Counted from the first letter of the stretch, positions 1 to 5,781 are shown. The stretch: 6,498 nucleotides of DNA from UBA699 sp050261915 (GCA_050261915.1 JBLNDT010000028.1:1-6498); one strand, 5' to 3'. Program-made: numbers and translations. The notes: generated by a model not told the origin, from the letters alone.

Positions 1-72
1 TTCAATATAAATTTGCTGGTTGATATTTCATTCTCTGTTTAATTTTCAAAGACCATGCTGTTTTCTGACAGC
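1..72 (-). promoter_or_regulatory. rRNA operon leader with start-site hairpin and boxA
   Basis: Read on the minus strand, the predicted transcript begins near base 72 with a hairpin (GCTGT/ACAGC, 57-61 with 68-72). It is followed by TGGTCTTTGAAAA (55-43), which matches the Firmicute boxA antitermination sequence found in the leaders of rRNA operons, and then by the typical continuation AATTAAACAGAGAA. boxA binds NusB/NusE and keeps polymerase from terminating early in untranslated rRNA. The 16S gene itself is not in the window, so its presence to the left of base 1 is an inference. A 16S-23S spacer also carries boxA-like sequence, but the strong promoter just upstream (79-107) favours a true operon leader. 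Confidence 0.7.
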
Positions 73-78
73 TTTTAT

Positions 79-107
79 ATAATATCACTTATATTTAACA
101 CTGTCAA
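79..107 (-). promoter_or_regulatory. Strong sigma-A promoter, probably of an rRNA operon
   Basis: On the minus strand there is a perfect -35 TTGACA (107-102), exactly 17 bases of spacer, and -10 TATTAT (84-79), with a start expected near base 72. The 60 bases upstream (about 111-165) are very AT-rich, in keeping with an UP element. The promoter points out of the left edge and has a boxA leader directly downstream, so it most likely drives an rRNA operon. Confidence 0.75.
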
Positions 108-164
108 CACATTTTTAAATTTATTTTTAAAATTATTTAATGTGTTTTCTGGACAACGAAGATT

Positions 165-173
165 ATTATATCA
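165..173 (-). promoter_or_regulatory. Extended -10 promoter upstream of the rRNA promoter
   Basis: The minus strand reads TGATATAAT (173-165), a perfect TGnTATAAT extended -10 element. I see no good -35 at 16-18 bases, which extended -10 promoters can tolerate. It would start transcription about 85 bases upstream of the stronger promoter at 79-107. Tandem promoters are common on rRNA operons, which makes this plausible, but one match in AT-rich DNA is modest evidence. Confidence 0.4.
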
Positions 174-180
174 CACAAAT

Positions 181-201
181 TACAACAACCAGGGTGTTGT
201 A
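181..201. repeat. Short perfect inverted repeat in the divergent promoter region
   Basis: TACAACA (181-187) and TGTTGTA (195-201) form a perfect 7-bp dyad around the spacer ACCAGGG. It lies directly upstream of the leftward extended -10 promoter and about 65 bases before the rightward TTGACA. It could be an operator for either side, or chance. I do not recognise it as a known repressor site, and the flanks show no T run that would make it a terminator. Confidence 0.4.
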
Positions 202-267
202 GCAGTATATAGTTAGATTAAATGTGTAATGCTCTTAATATCGACAAATTGCTTAAAATAATACCTA

Positions 268-296
268 TTGACACTCCTGGATAAGTTTTATATCTA
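268..296 (+). promoter_or_regulatory. Probable promoter of the DUF1904 gene
   Basis: A perfect -35 TTGACA (268-273) is followed after 17 bases by TATCTA (291-296), a weak -10. The start would fall near base 303, giving a leader of about 65 bases before the ATG at 370. The -35 is convincing; the -10 matches only its first three bases, so the exact -10 is uncertain. Confidence 0.5.
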
Positions 297-369
297 ATTT
301 ATACTTTTTGATATAAAAATCTATATTTTTAAGCACTTTTAAGGTAAAATAATTTAAGGGGTGATGTGT

Positions 370-696
370 ATGCCGCAAATAAAAATAAGAGGCGTTGAAT
401 TAAAGGATGTATGTTCCTTAAGTACAAATTTAATAAACGATTTAGAAAAGATAGTTAATTGTCCAAGAAATTATTTTACAATTGAGCAACTGCCTTCAAC
501 ATTTATAATGGATGGAAATGTAGTAACATCTTATCCATTTGTAGAAGTTGTTTGGTTTGACAGAGGTCAAGAGGTTCAAGACAAAGCTGCAGATGCAATT
601 ACTAAAAGTATTCAAAGAGCTGGATACAACAATGTAGATGTAGTATTTATTGCAGTAAAGCAAAATGATTATTATGAAAATGGTGAACATTTTTAA
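370..696 (+). CDS. DUF1904 family protein (tautomerase-like fold)
   Basis: A 108-residue cytosolic protein that I recognise as DUF1904, a small family related in fold to the 4-oxalocrotonate tautomerases; no reaction is established for it. Visible family features are the N-terminal MPQIKIRGV, the core YPFVEVVWFDRGQEVQD (about 55-71) and the C-terminal end YYENGEHF. The start is the ATG at 370, placed 6-7 bases after AAGGGGTG; earlier in-frame GTG (361) and ATG (364) lie inside that ribosome binding site. This choice leaves Pro directly after Met, the position of the catalytic Pro1 in tautomerases once Met is removed. It is a single-gene unit with its own promoter and terminator, diverging from the rRNA promoter. 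Family call is firm; any enzymatic role is inference. Confidence 0.85.
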   Translation: MPQIKIRGVELKDVCSLSTNLINDLEKIVNCPRNYFTIEQLPSTFIMDGNVVTSYPFVEVVWFDRGQEVQDKAADAITKSIQRAGYNNVDVVFIAVKQNDYYENGEHF

Positions 697-707
697 ATTC
701 TAAAAGC

Positions 708-741
708 AAAAGTTCTGAACATAACGTTCAGAACTTTTTTT
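708..741. terminator. Bidirectional intrinsic terminator shared by convergent genes
   Basis: AAAAGTTCTGAAC (708-720) pairs perfectly over 13 bp with GTTCAGAACTTTT (726-738) around the loop ATAAC. On the plus strand a run of seven T follows (735-741), ending the DUF1904 transcript. On the minus strand the stem comes directly after the MutS-like stop codon at 742-740 and is followed by TTTTGCTTTT, so it probably stops that transcript too. Confidence 0.9.
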
Positions 742-2302
742 ATATAAATCCTTCTATTGTTTCAGCTCTTCTATAAGATTTTTCTGTTATTTCCTTAGGA
801 TACCCTATATATTCTAATAGTTTTATTGCATTTCTTGTCTGAGAAACTCCTGGCTTAAGTTTATAATCAAAGCTTAATCCAGTTTTGTCGTCAACTTTTT
901 CACTAAAATAGTAAAACTCATATGTGTCTTTTAATATATCTGCAATCTCACGATCATGAGTTGCCACTATTGAAATGCTCTTCTCATTATTTAAGTAGGC
1001 TAAAATTTCTGTTGACATAGCTATTCTTTCTACTGGATTTGTTCCTCTGAATATTTCATCTATTGGGCAGAATACCGGTCTTTCGTTTTCCATTGCTTTA
1101 ACAATTCTCAGTATGGATTCAGCTTCAGCCATATAATAGCTTTTTCCTTTTGTTAGATCATCGTTTGGACTTATTGATGAAACAATATTAAAAATTCCTG
1201 CCTCATAGTATTTTGCAAGTACAAAATAAAATGTTTGGGCAAGCAGCATATTTATTCCAAGCATTCTTAAGAAAGTTGACTTTCCTGACATATTTGTGCC
1301 AGTTAGAACTATACCTTTTTCCTTAATATTTACTGAATTAGGTACAGGATTACTAACTAAAGGATGAATCCCATCCACAATGTTAAGAGCTGCTTCATTT
1401 AAAAATCTTGGATTTACATATGATTGTCTCAGATTATGCTGATACCCTGCAATTGAGATCAAAGCCTCAAGCTCACCTACTTTATCATATATATTTAATA
1501 TGTATTGCCTCTTTTCTTTTAATACGGAAGAAACTTCATAATATGAGCACTCCTCTATTAAAAAAATTATTGAAATAAACTCAAATAGACCTGCCCACAT
1601 ATTTACAAAACCAATTAATATTGTATTGCGGTCTATATCTCGAACATGATGAAGGCTTGATTTTATTTCATTTGAATAATCTTTAATTGCTTCGTTATTT
1701 ATTGATGCAATTTTTTTAGAGGCTCTTATTATATCTCTTAGATATATTATACCCCTGGACTTAATAGTGTATCTTTCCCTAAAGTTAATAAATATATTAA
1801 GAGAACTTAGCAAAAGGATACCTAAAACATATTTTTCCCCATACATAAAAATTAATAATGCTGCTATTATTGGACAAATTTTTCCTATGAAGGTATATAG
1901 ATAGTATTTAAACTTATTAACCACCAAGTCACTCTTCATCATTTCGAAAAAAGTGTTTTTTGAGTCATAACCTAATTCATAGTATATACATTGAAGCTTT
2001 TCTCTTAAATCACTGTCATTCTTAATTGCATTTATAACCTTGTCTCTCTGCTTAAGCTTTTCTATATCTCCTAATGGATTCCTAAGCATTGTATATAGTC
2101 TTGATTCTCCCAAACTACTATAAGCTCGATCTAATTTTTTATATACTCTATCCATACCGAGATCATCCCAGGTTTGATCATCAAGAGTATATTCATTTTT
2201 TATACTATCATCAAATGAACATCTTAAATTTTCGTAATTCCTATTTTTATCCGACTCTTCTTCAAAATCTCTTCTAACTATATGCAATACATTTTTCTTC
2301 AT
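740..2302 (-). CDS. Membrane-anchored MutS-family ATPase
   Basis: A 520-residue protein with the MutS ATPase domain at its C-terminus: Walker A GTNMSGKST (335-343), the ABC-like signature SYYMAEAES (388-396), Walker B ending in Asp415-Glu416 (PIDEIFRGTNP) and the His of ATHD (449). Residues 58-92 (LDRAYSSLGESRLYTMLRNP onward) resemble the start of the MutS core/lever domain. It lacks the N-terminal mismatch-recognition and connector domains of MutS1 and the C-terminal Smr nuclease of MutS2. Instead two hydrophobic stretches lie at about 134-172 and 227-250, so it is probably bound to the inner face of the membrane, which argues against ordinary mismatch repair. The ATP site is complete. Its true role and substrate are unknown. 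Start ATG at 2302 follows GGAAAGGAG by 7 bases. It has its own promoter (2336-2365) and terminator. Confidence 0.9.
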   Translation of the reverse strand: MKKNVLHIVRRDFEEESDKNRNYENLRCSFDDSIKNEYTLDDQTWDDLGMDRVYKKLDRAYSSLGESRLYTMLRNPLGDIEKLKQRDKVINAIKNDSDLREKLQCIYYELGYDSKNTFFEMMKSDLVVNKFKYYLYTFIGKICPIIAALLIFMYGEKYVLGILLLSSLNIFINFRERYTIKSRGIIYLRDIIRASKKIASINNEAIKDYSNEIKSSLHHVRDIDRNTILIGFVNMWAGLFEFISIIFLIEECSYYEVSSVLKEKRQYILNIYDKVGELEALISIAGYQHNLRQSYVNPRFLNEAALNIVDGIHPLVSNPVPNSVNIKEKGIVLTGTNMSGKSTFLRMLGINMLLAQTFYFVLAKYYEAGIFNIVSSISPNDDLTKGKSYYMAEAESILRIVKAMENERPVFCPIDEIFRGTNPVERIAMSTEILAYLNNEKSISIVATHDREIADILKDTYEFYYFSEKVDDKTGLSFDYKLKPGVSQTRNAIKLLEYIGYPKEITEKSYRRAETIEGFI

Positions 2303-2335
2303 TTATAAACTCCTTTCCTAAGGTGCTTTGTGCTT

Positions 2336-2365
2336 ATTTTACCATAAATTGTTTGTTAAAGTAAA
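2336..2365 (-). promoter_or_regulatory. Probable promoter of the MutS-like gene
   Basis: The minus strand has an extended -10 TGGTAAAAT (-10 TAAAAT at 2341-2336) with a -35-like TTTACT (2365-2360) 18 bases upstream. The start would be near 2329, about 27 bases before the ATG and just upstream of the ribosome binding site. It lies immediately after the yjdF terminator, and the -35 overlaps that terminator's T-rich tail, as expected for a separate transcription unit. Confidence 0.5.
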
Positions 2366-2390
2366 ACAAGAGGTAGTTTTATCTACCTCT
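2360..2390 (-). terminator. Intrinsic terminator of yjdF, overlapping its stop codon
   Basis: On the minus strand AGAGGTAG (2390-2383) pairs perfectly with CTACCTCT (2376-2369) around the six-base loop ATAAAA, followed by TGTTTTACTTT. The left arm is made of the last codons of yjdF and the TAA stop (2381-2379) sits in the loop, so gene end and terminator are the same sequence. Confidence 0.8.
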
Positions 2391-2798
2391 GTGCTTTTCC
2401 TTTTTCTGCTTTTGCCTCAGTTCAAATTGACGTTGTTTTTCTTCTTCAGTATTTTCACGTCTCATAGCCTTGTGTTCAATTTTATTTTGCTCATGCTGAA
2501 GTTTTAATGCTTCTTGAGCTTTTGTTCCTGCTCCAGAATTTAAAATTTGACTTTTTATAATCTTTTGCATTCGTTTTGGATTGATTTTTTTTATTTTGTT
2601 TTCAGTATGAATAACTTTAGAAGAAAATCTAAGGTTGGAAAAGTTTCTTAAAAAATGGTCATAAACTTCATAATCCTTTGGCTCTGAACCGTAAATAACC
2701 TTGGCAGCCTCCAAATTTCCCTTAAATGTTCTTTCATAAATCCCCACCCAAAATGGATCTTCAAAAAATACCGTCAATTTACATGTTACTTCTTCCAT
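2379..2798 (-). CDS. yjdF: YjdF family protein (DUF2992)
   Basis: A 139-residue protein that I recognise as the YjdF/DUF2992 family. The N-terminal part carries the family motifs LTVFFEDPFWVGIYER (8-23) and SEPKDYEVYDHFLRN (38-52), then KINPKRMQK (71-79) and GTKAQEALKLQHEQNK (91-106). The last 35 residues are a highly charged, probably helical tail ending in KEKHRGR, typical of the family and suggesting contact with nucleic acid or another anionic partner (inference). No signal peptide or membrane segment is seen. The biochemical function is not known to me; in other Firmicutes the gene follows a riboswitch reported to respond to azaaromatic compounds, which points to a role in handling such toxic molecules. 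ATG 2798 follows TTAGGAGG by 4 bases. It is a one-gene unit with a structured leader and a terminator. Confidence 0.9.
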   Translation of the reverse strand: MEEVTCKLTVFFEDPFWVGIYERTFKGNLEAAKVIYGSEPKDYEVYDHFLRNFSNLRFSSKVIHTENKIKKINPKRMQKIIKSQILNSGAGTKAQEALKLQHEQNKIEHKAMRRENTEEEKQRQFELRQKQKKEKHRGR

Positions 2799-2802
2799 AA
2801 TT

Positions 2803-2901
2803 CCTCCTAAAATATCATAAGAGAATGGACAACCTTAGGAGGCAGGTTACTGACAGCAGTGCTGCGTCTGGACTACCAACCAGAACTGTGTTTTTATCTC
2901 T
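2803..2901 (-). promoter_or_regulatory. yjdF riboswitch (azaaromatic-responsive class)
   Basis: The roughly 100-base leader of yjdF is GC-richer than its surroundings and folds, on the minus strand, into an outer stem AGAGA/TCTCT (2901-2897 with 2824-2820) enclosing three hairpins. These are TCTGG/CCAGA (2882-2878 and 2869-2865, loop TTGGTAGT), a GC-rich hairpin near 2867-2851 (GACGCA/TGCGTC-like arms with a bulge), and AACCT/AGGTT (2848-2844 with 2835-2831, loop GCCTCCTA). That last hairpin contains CCTCCTAA (2842-2835), an exact 8-base complement of the TTAGGAGG ribosome binding site at 2810-2803. Pairing of the two would block translation, a clear expression platform. Identification as the known yjdF motif rests on this layout and on the gene it precedes; I did not run a covariance model. 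Confidence 0.8.
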
Positions 2902-2911
2902 GTTTTATATT

Positions 2912-2940
2912 ATTATAAACCATTAACATAAGTTATTAAA
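2912..2940 (-). promoter_or_regulatory. Probable yjdF promoter inside the flavodoxin 3' end
   Basis: The minus strand has a perfect -10 TATAAT (2917-2912) with a weak -35 TTTAAT (2940-2935) at 17 bases. Transcription would start near 2905, only a few bases before the outer stem of the riboswitch leader (2901), which is just where a leader should begin. The element overlaps the last codons of the flavodoxin gene. No terminator separates the two genes, so read-through from upstream may also contribute. Confidence 0.5.
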
Positions 2941-3443
2941 GGTTCAATTGTCTTTGGGTCCTTAAAATCAACTATTCCCCCATAGGTTTCCAGCATGTGC
3001 ATATCTTCGTCTGTTTTAATTTCTTTTTTTTCTACGGCTTTTTTCATCATACCCATCATGGTTTTATGCATAAAATTCAACTTGCTGTAATCCATACCAC
3101 CCCTGAGGTGGAAAAACTTTATGGAGTTTCTCATATAATCAGGAATATTTTTTTTGATAATTGGTTCAAAAATACTTATATCCTCTGTGGTATTCAAGCC
3201 TACAGTAAATACAATAATGTTTTTATCCTTAATAAGGTCGAAATTCTTTGTAATAACTGAAATTCCAGAAATACCACTGGCATACAACCCGCCCCCATAA
3301 ATTATGGTATTGTATTCTAATAGTTTTTCAGCACTTACTTCTGACTCTTCGAAAAGTTCTGCATTAAGGCTTTCTGCTATCCACTGTGCATACTTTTTCG
3401 TGCTTCCATACTTGGACTTATAAATTACTGCTGTTTCCACCAT
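2913..3443 (-). CDS. Flavodoxin domain protein, HemG/flavodoxin_5-like
   Basis: A 176-residue cytosolic flavoprotein. The N-terminus AVIYKSKYGSTKKYAQWIA (5-22) is beta strand 1 and the FMN phosphate loop (SKYGSTK, 10-16). YGGGLYASG (49-57) and FTVGLNTTED (79-88) are the two other FMN loops. The C-terminal RGGMDYSKLNFMHKTMMGMMKK resembles the same region of HemG-type protoporphyrinogen oxidase, and length is close to that family (about 180). It probably carries electrons or reduces a small substrate; I would not name it hemG because no haem genes are nearby and many clostridial members are of unknown role. ATG 3443 follows AAGGGAG by 6 bases. It starts 23 bases after the YIP1-like gene, so it is likely the last gene of the sigma-factor operon. 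Confidence 0.85.
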   Translation of the reverse strand: MVETAVIYKSKYGSTKKYAQWIAESLNAELFEESEVSAEKLLEYNTIIYGGGLYASGISGISVITKNFDLIKDKNIIVFTVGLNTTEDISIFEPIIKKNIPDYMRNSIKFFHLRGGMDYSKLNFMHKTMMGMMKKAVEKKEIKTDEDMHMLETYGGIVDFKDPKTIEPLITYVNGL

Positions 3444-3466
3444 GATTATCTCCCTTTCATTTTAAT

Positions 3467-4009
3467 TTAAACAATAGGAATTTTAAAATCAAATACTTTT
3501 CCAGTTATCATATAAGTCACTGTAAATATTGCTCCTATTATTATACTCCCAACAATCATTTCTGTAAAATTCATTTTTAGTACTACCCTTAATTCAATAA
3601 AGTAAAAAATAGATTTCCAAATGAATATTGCAATGAGTACTGCTAAAAGGATTATTGAAAGAGGTGTAGTAAAACCAATTCTAACCTTCAAGAAAAATAA
3701 ATGAGTAATCCAGATATATGCTACAAAGCTTAATGTAGGCAAATAACTGAATGCCCAGGTTGATAAAATCTCCTTATAGGTCACTTCTTTATTATTCACT
3801 ATTGCTGCCAGCTTAAAAGCTGCACATGCTATAAAATATAGACTAAGATTCAGGGAAAAATTTACTACAATTGCAGACATCCAATCCATATTTCCTTTAT
3901 AAAAGCTTGTGCATAGTGCCGTTATAATCACTGGAATTAAGGCATTTTTACTGTTATTCCTCTCCTTATACTTTAAAATTGCTGATGCTGGTGATTTTAA
4001 TATATTCAT
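3467..4009 (-). CDS. YIP1-like multi-spanning membrane protein
   Basis: A 180-residue integral membrane protein with about five predicted helices (roughly 23-36, 45-68, 86-108, 117-138 and 150-169) and a short cytoplasmic N-terminus MNILKSPASAILKYKE. The arrangement and the N-terminal segment resemble bacterial YIP1-domain proteins, a family of uncertain function often found beside regulatory genes; this assignment is tentative. The start is the ATG at 4009, 8 bases after GGGAGG. An in-frame TTG at 4030 would add seven residues but lies upstream of that ribosome binding site and inside the preceding gene. Only one base separates the preceding stop (4013-4011) from this ATG, so translation is probably coupled. 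Its place after a sigma factor and a one-helix protein suggests it helps sense or transmit an envelope signal. Confidence 0.7.
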   Translation of the reverse strand: MNILKSPASAILKYKERNNSKNALIPVIITALCTSFYKGNMDWMSAIVVNFSLNLSLYFIACAAFKLAAIVNNKEVTYKEILSTWAFSYLPTLSFVAYIWITHLFFLKVRIGFTTPLSIILLAVLIAIFIWKSIFYFIELRVVLKMNFTEMIVGSIIIGAIFTVTYMITGKVFDFKIPIV

Positions 4010-4010
4010 T

Positions 4011-4292
4011 TTATAATCCTCCCATTCCAAAAATTGCTCCTACAAATCTGTTAAATGAGCTTCCCATTAATAAACTTACAATACAGGAAACTGTGAACGA
4101 TGCAGGCAAAATAATCCTCCAAGGATAAATAAACATAAGCTTTTCAAGTGAATTCCCAGGATCATACACCCCATCTTTTTTGCATTTGAGCATTATTTCT
4201 TCAAATATCTGTTCCTGAAGACCTTTAGGTGGGACACTGCCCATTTCTGTGCTTCTGATTAAATGTTCAATTATTTTTTCTTCATTAATCAT
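4011..4292 (-). CDS. Small one-helix membrane protein, probable anti-sigma factor
   Basis: A 93-residue protein with a charged N-terminal half (MINEEKIIEHLIRSTEMG, QEQIFEEIMLKCKK), one hydrophobic helix at about 55-77 and a short glycine-rich tail. This is the usual architecture of an anti-sigma factor: a cytoplasmic sigma-binding region tethered to the membrane. I see no ZAS-type HxxxCxxC zinc motif, so it is not a classical RsiW-like protein, and the call rests on size, topology and position. The start is ATG 4292, 8 bases after AGGGGGG; TTG at 4295 is a possible but less likely start. It overlaps the end of the sigma gene by 8 bases, a sign of translational coupling and fixed stoichiometry. 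Confidence 0.65.
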   Translation of the reverse strand: MINEEKIIEHLIRSTEMGSVPPKGLQEQIFEEIMLKCKKDGVYDPGNSLEKLMFIYPWRIILPASFTVSCIVSLLMGSSFNRFVGAIFGMGGL

Positions 4293-4809
4293 CAATGTTG
4301 CCCCCCTCTAGTTTTACAAATTCATTTTTGAATTTTAGTTTCCCTCTTTGCAGGATTCCATCAACCGCCTTCGGTGTTTTTTCAATAATTTTTGAAATTT
4401 CCTTAACACTGCAATTGTCAACATACTTCAGAACAATAGCATATCTGTATAACGGCTGAAGTTTATTCAATGCTTTAACCACATTTTCTTTAACCTCCTG
4501 TGTGATAATGACCTCTTCTAGTGCTGTGCACACTCCTTTATCCAATTCATCCATATATTCAATTGGATAGTTACCTATTTCTTTTCTATAAAAGTCCGTT
4601 ATTTTATGCCTTGCAATTCCGCATAACCAAGTTCTGCAGGAGCTCTTACCTCTGAATTTTTTCATGGAATTAAATGCAGCTGTAAACACATTCTGAACCA
4701 GATCCTCCACTGAATCTTGATTCCCTGGAAGTCTTGCATAAACGAAGGCATATACATATTTAAAATTCTCTTGGTATATTTCCTTAAATAACTCTTTATC
4801 TGTATTCAT
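4285..4809 (-). CDS. ECF-type RNA polymerase sigma factor (sigma-70 family)
   Basis: A 174-residue sigma factor of the extracytoplasmic function type: region 2 (about 11-77) with EDLVQNVFTAAFNSMKKFRG and the -10-binding CRTWLCGIARHKITDFYRK, a short linker, and region 4 (about 107-165) with LNKLQPLYRYAIVLKYVD and the helix-turn-helix VKEISKIIEKTPKAVDGIL that reads the -35 element. Regions 1 and 3 are absent, as usual. It directs polymerase to a small regulon, normally under control of the membrane protein encoded next. ATG 4809 lies 10 bases after GAAAGG. It is the first gene of a tight four-gene run. In the 117 bases upstream I find no classical ECF promoter (AAC...CGT), so autoregulation cannot be read from the sequence; a housekeeping-like TATTAT lies near 4832-4837. 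Confidence 0.93.
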   Translation of the reverse strand: MNTDKELFKEIYQENFKYVYAFVYARLPGNQDSVEDLVQNVFTAAFNSMKKFRGKSSCRTWLCGIARHKITDFYRKEIGNYPIEYMDELDKGVCTALEEVIITQEVKENVVKALNKLQPLYRYAIVLKYVDNCSVKEISKIIEKTPKAVDGILQRGKLKFKNEFVKLEGGNIDD

Positions 4810-4888
4810 AATGGAGCTGCCTTTCGAAAAATAATATATTTATTTACCAGTTAGTCGTGAAATAATTAAAAATCCCCCATAAGTAGAG

Positions 4889-4922
4889 CAGCTTTTATTA
4901 CCGTATTTAGTAATAAAAGCTG
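4889..4922 (-). terminator. Strong hairpin after the deacetylase gene, terminator-like
   Basis: CAGCTTTTATTAC (4889-4901) and GTAATAAAAGCTG (4910-4922) form a perfect 13-bp stem with an 8-base loop, four bases after the deacetylase stop codon (4929-4927). Position argues for a transcript end. No T run follows directly on the minus strand (a GGGGGATTTTT comes about 12-15 bases later), so it may act as an RNA 3'-end stabiliser or an inefficient terminator instead. Confidence 0.55.
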
Positions 4923-4926
4923 TTAG

Positions 4927-5781
4927 TTATTTATATGCATTTATATTTAAGAGCTTATCTAAAGTAACAATTGTAAAACCTTTGTTTTTTAAACCATCTA
5001 TTATTCCGGGTAATGCTTCTAAAGTAGCTTTTTTATCTCCATTTGAATGCATAAGAATAATATCTCCATTTCTTACATTAGCCAGAACATTTTTAGTAAT
5101 ATTTGAGCTTTCCTTCTGGGACCAGTCCAATGTATCAATTGACCATATTACTGCCTTGCAGCTGAGCTTTTCCACCTCTGCTGCTTCTTGCTGATTTATT
5201 GCTCCAAATGGAGGTCTAACAATAGCAGGTCTTTTGTTAATTAAGTTAAAAATTTTATCTTCATTGCCTTTAAATTCTTTTTCAATGTCAGAAGCACTCT
5301 TTTTTGATAAATCTAAATGATTTACAGAGTGATTTAAAACAAGATTTCCTTCATTATATGTTCTTTTTACTACAATAGGATATAAATCAATACTTTGGCC
5401 AATAAAGAAGAAGGATGCATTAACATTTTTTTCTTTTAGAACATCTAATATTTTTGGAGTAATGTTGCCATCAGGACCATCATCAAAAGTTAAAGCAACT
5501 TTCTTTTCATTAACTGGTCCATTTATATATACAAGTTCCTTATTGTTTTTAGCAAACTCCACCACTTCTGCCCGCCAGGAGCTCATAGCTTGTTTTTCTT
5601 TTACGGTAAGGTTTTTAGATTCACCTAATATCGGAAGATAATCTTGTACCTTAACTTGCTGCTGTGGAACTGCCGGGGCTTCTTGTTCATTTTGTTTCAC
5701 ATTTGGTGTTTTTGCACTGCAGCTGCAAAGTAATGCTGCCATTGCCACAACACTTATTAATGTTGTAATATATTTTTTCAT
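4927..5781 (-). CDS. Polysaccharide deacetylase (NodB) lipoprotein
   Basis: A 284-residue metal-dependent carbohydrate esterase of family 4 that removes N-acetyl groups, probably from cell-wall glycan outside the membrane. A lipoprotein signal peptide is seen: KK, hydrophobic 5-18, lipid-bound Cys most likely at 21 (LCSC), with Cys19 as an alternative. A linker rich in Q/P/V precedes the NodB domain (about 94-275). Its motifs are TFDDGPD (98-104; Asp100 catalytic base, Asp101 metal ligand), HSVNH (His151, His155 metal ligands), RPPFG (189-193), IDTLDW (215-220) and LMHSN with His245. All catalytic positions are present. Substrate could be peptidoglycan or another glycan; the sequence does not decide. 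The ATG overlaps the VanZ-like stop as ATGA, 8 bases after GAGGG, so it is translationally coupled to that gene. Confidence 0.92.
   Translation of the reverse strand: MKKYITTLISVVAMAALLCSCSAKTPNVKQNEQEAPAVPQQQVKVQDYLPILGESKNLTVKEKQAMSSWRAEVVEFAKNNKELVYINGPVNEKKVALTFDDGPDGNITPKILDVLKEKNVNASFFFIGQSIDLYPIVVKRTYNEGNLVLNHSVNHLDLSKKSASDIEKEFKGNEDKIFNLINKRPAIVRPPFGAINQQEAAEVEKLSCKAVIWSIDTLDWSQKESSNITKNVLANVRNGDIILMHSNGDKKATLEALPGIIDGLKNKGFTIVTLDKLLNINAYK

Noticed and set aside
496..690. Minus-strand open frame inside the DUF1904 gene
   Set aside because: Antisense shadow, hydrophobic low-complexity peptide without a ribosome binding site.
2089..2277. Plus-strand open frame inside the MutS-like gene
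   Set aside because: Antisense to a clear family protein, no ribosome binding site and a low-complexity aromatic peptide.
2865..2885. tRNA-like TTGGTAG in the yjdF leader
   Set aside because: It resembles a D-loop, but there is no acceptor stem, T-arm or anticodon arm; it is a hairpin loop of the riboswitch.
2997..3260. Plus-strand open frame inside the flavodoxin gene
   Set aside because: Antisense shadow rich in Phe and His, with no recognisable domain.
4293..4295. TTG start for the anti-sigma candidate, and likewise TTG at 4030-4028 for the YIP1-like gene
   Set aside because: In both cases an ATG downstream (4292 and 4009) stands 8 bases after a strong purine-rich ribosome binding site and fits better.
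4982..5194. Plus-strand open frame inside the deacetylase gene
   Set aside because: Antisense to a gene with all its catalytic motifs; no independent support.
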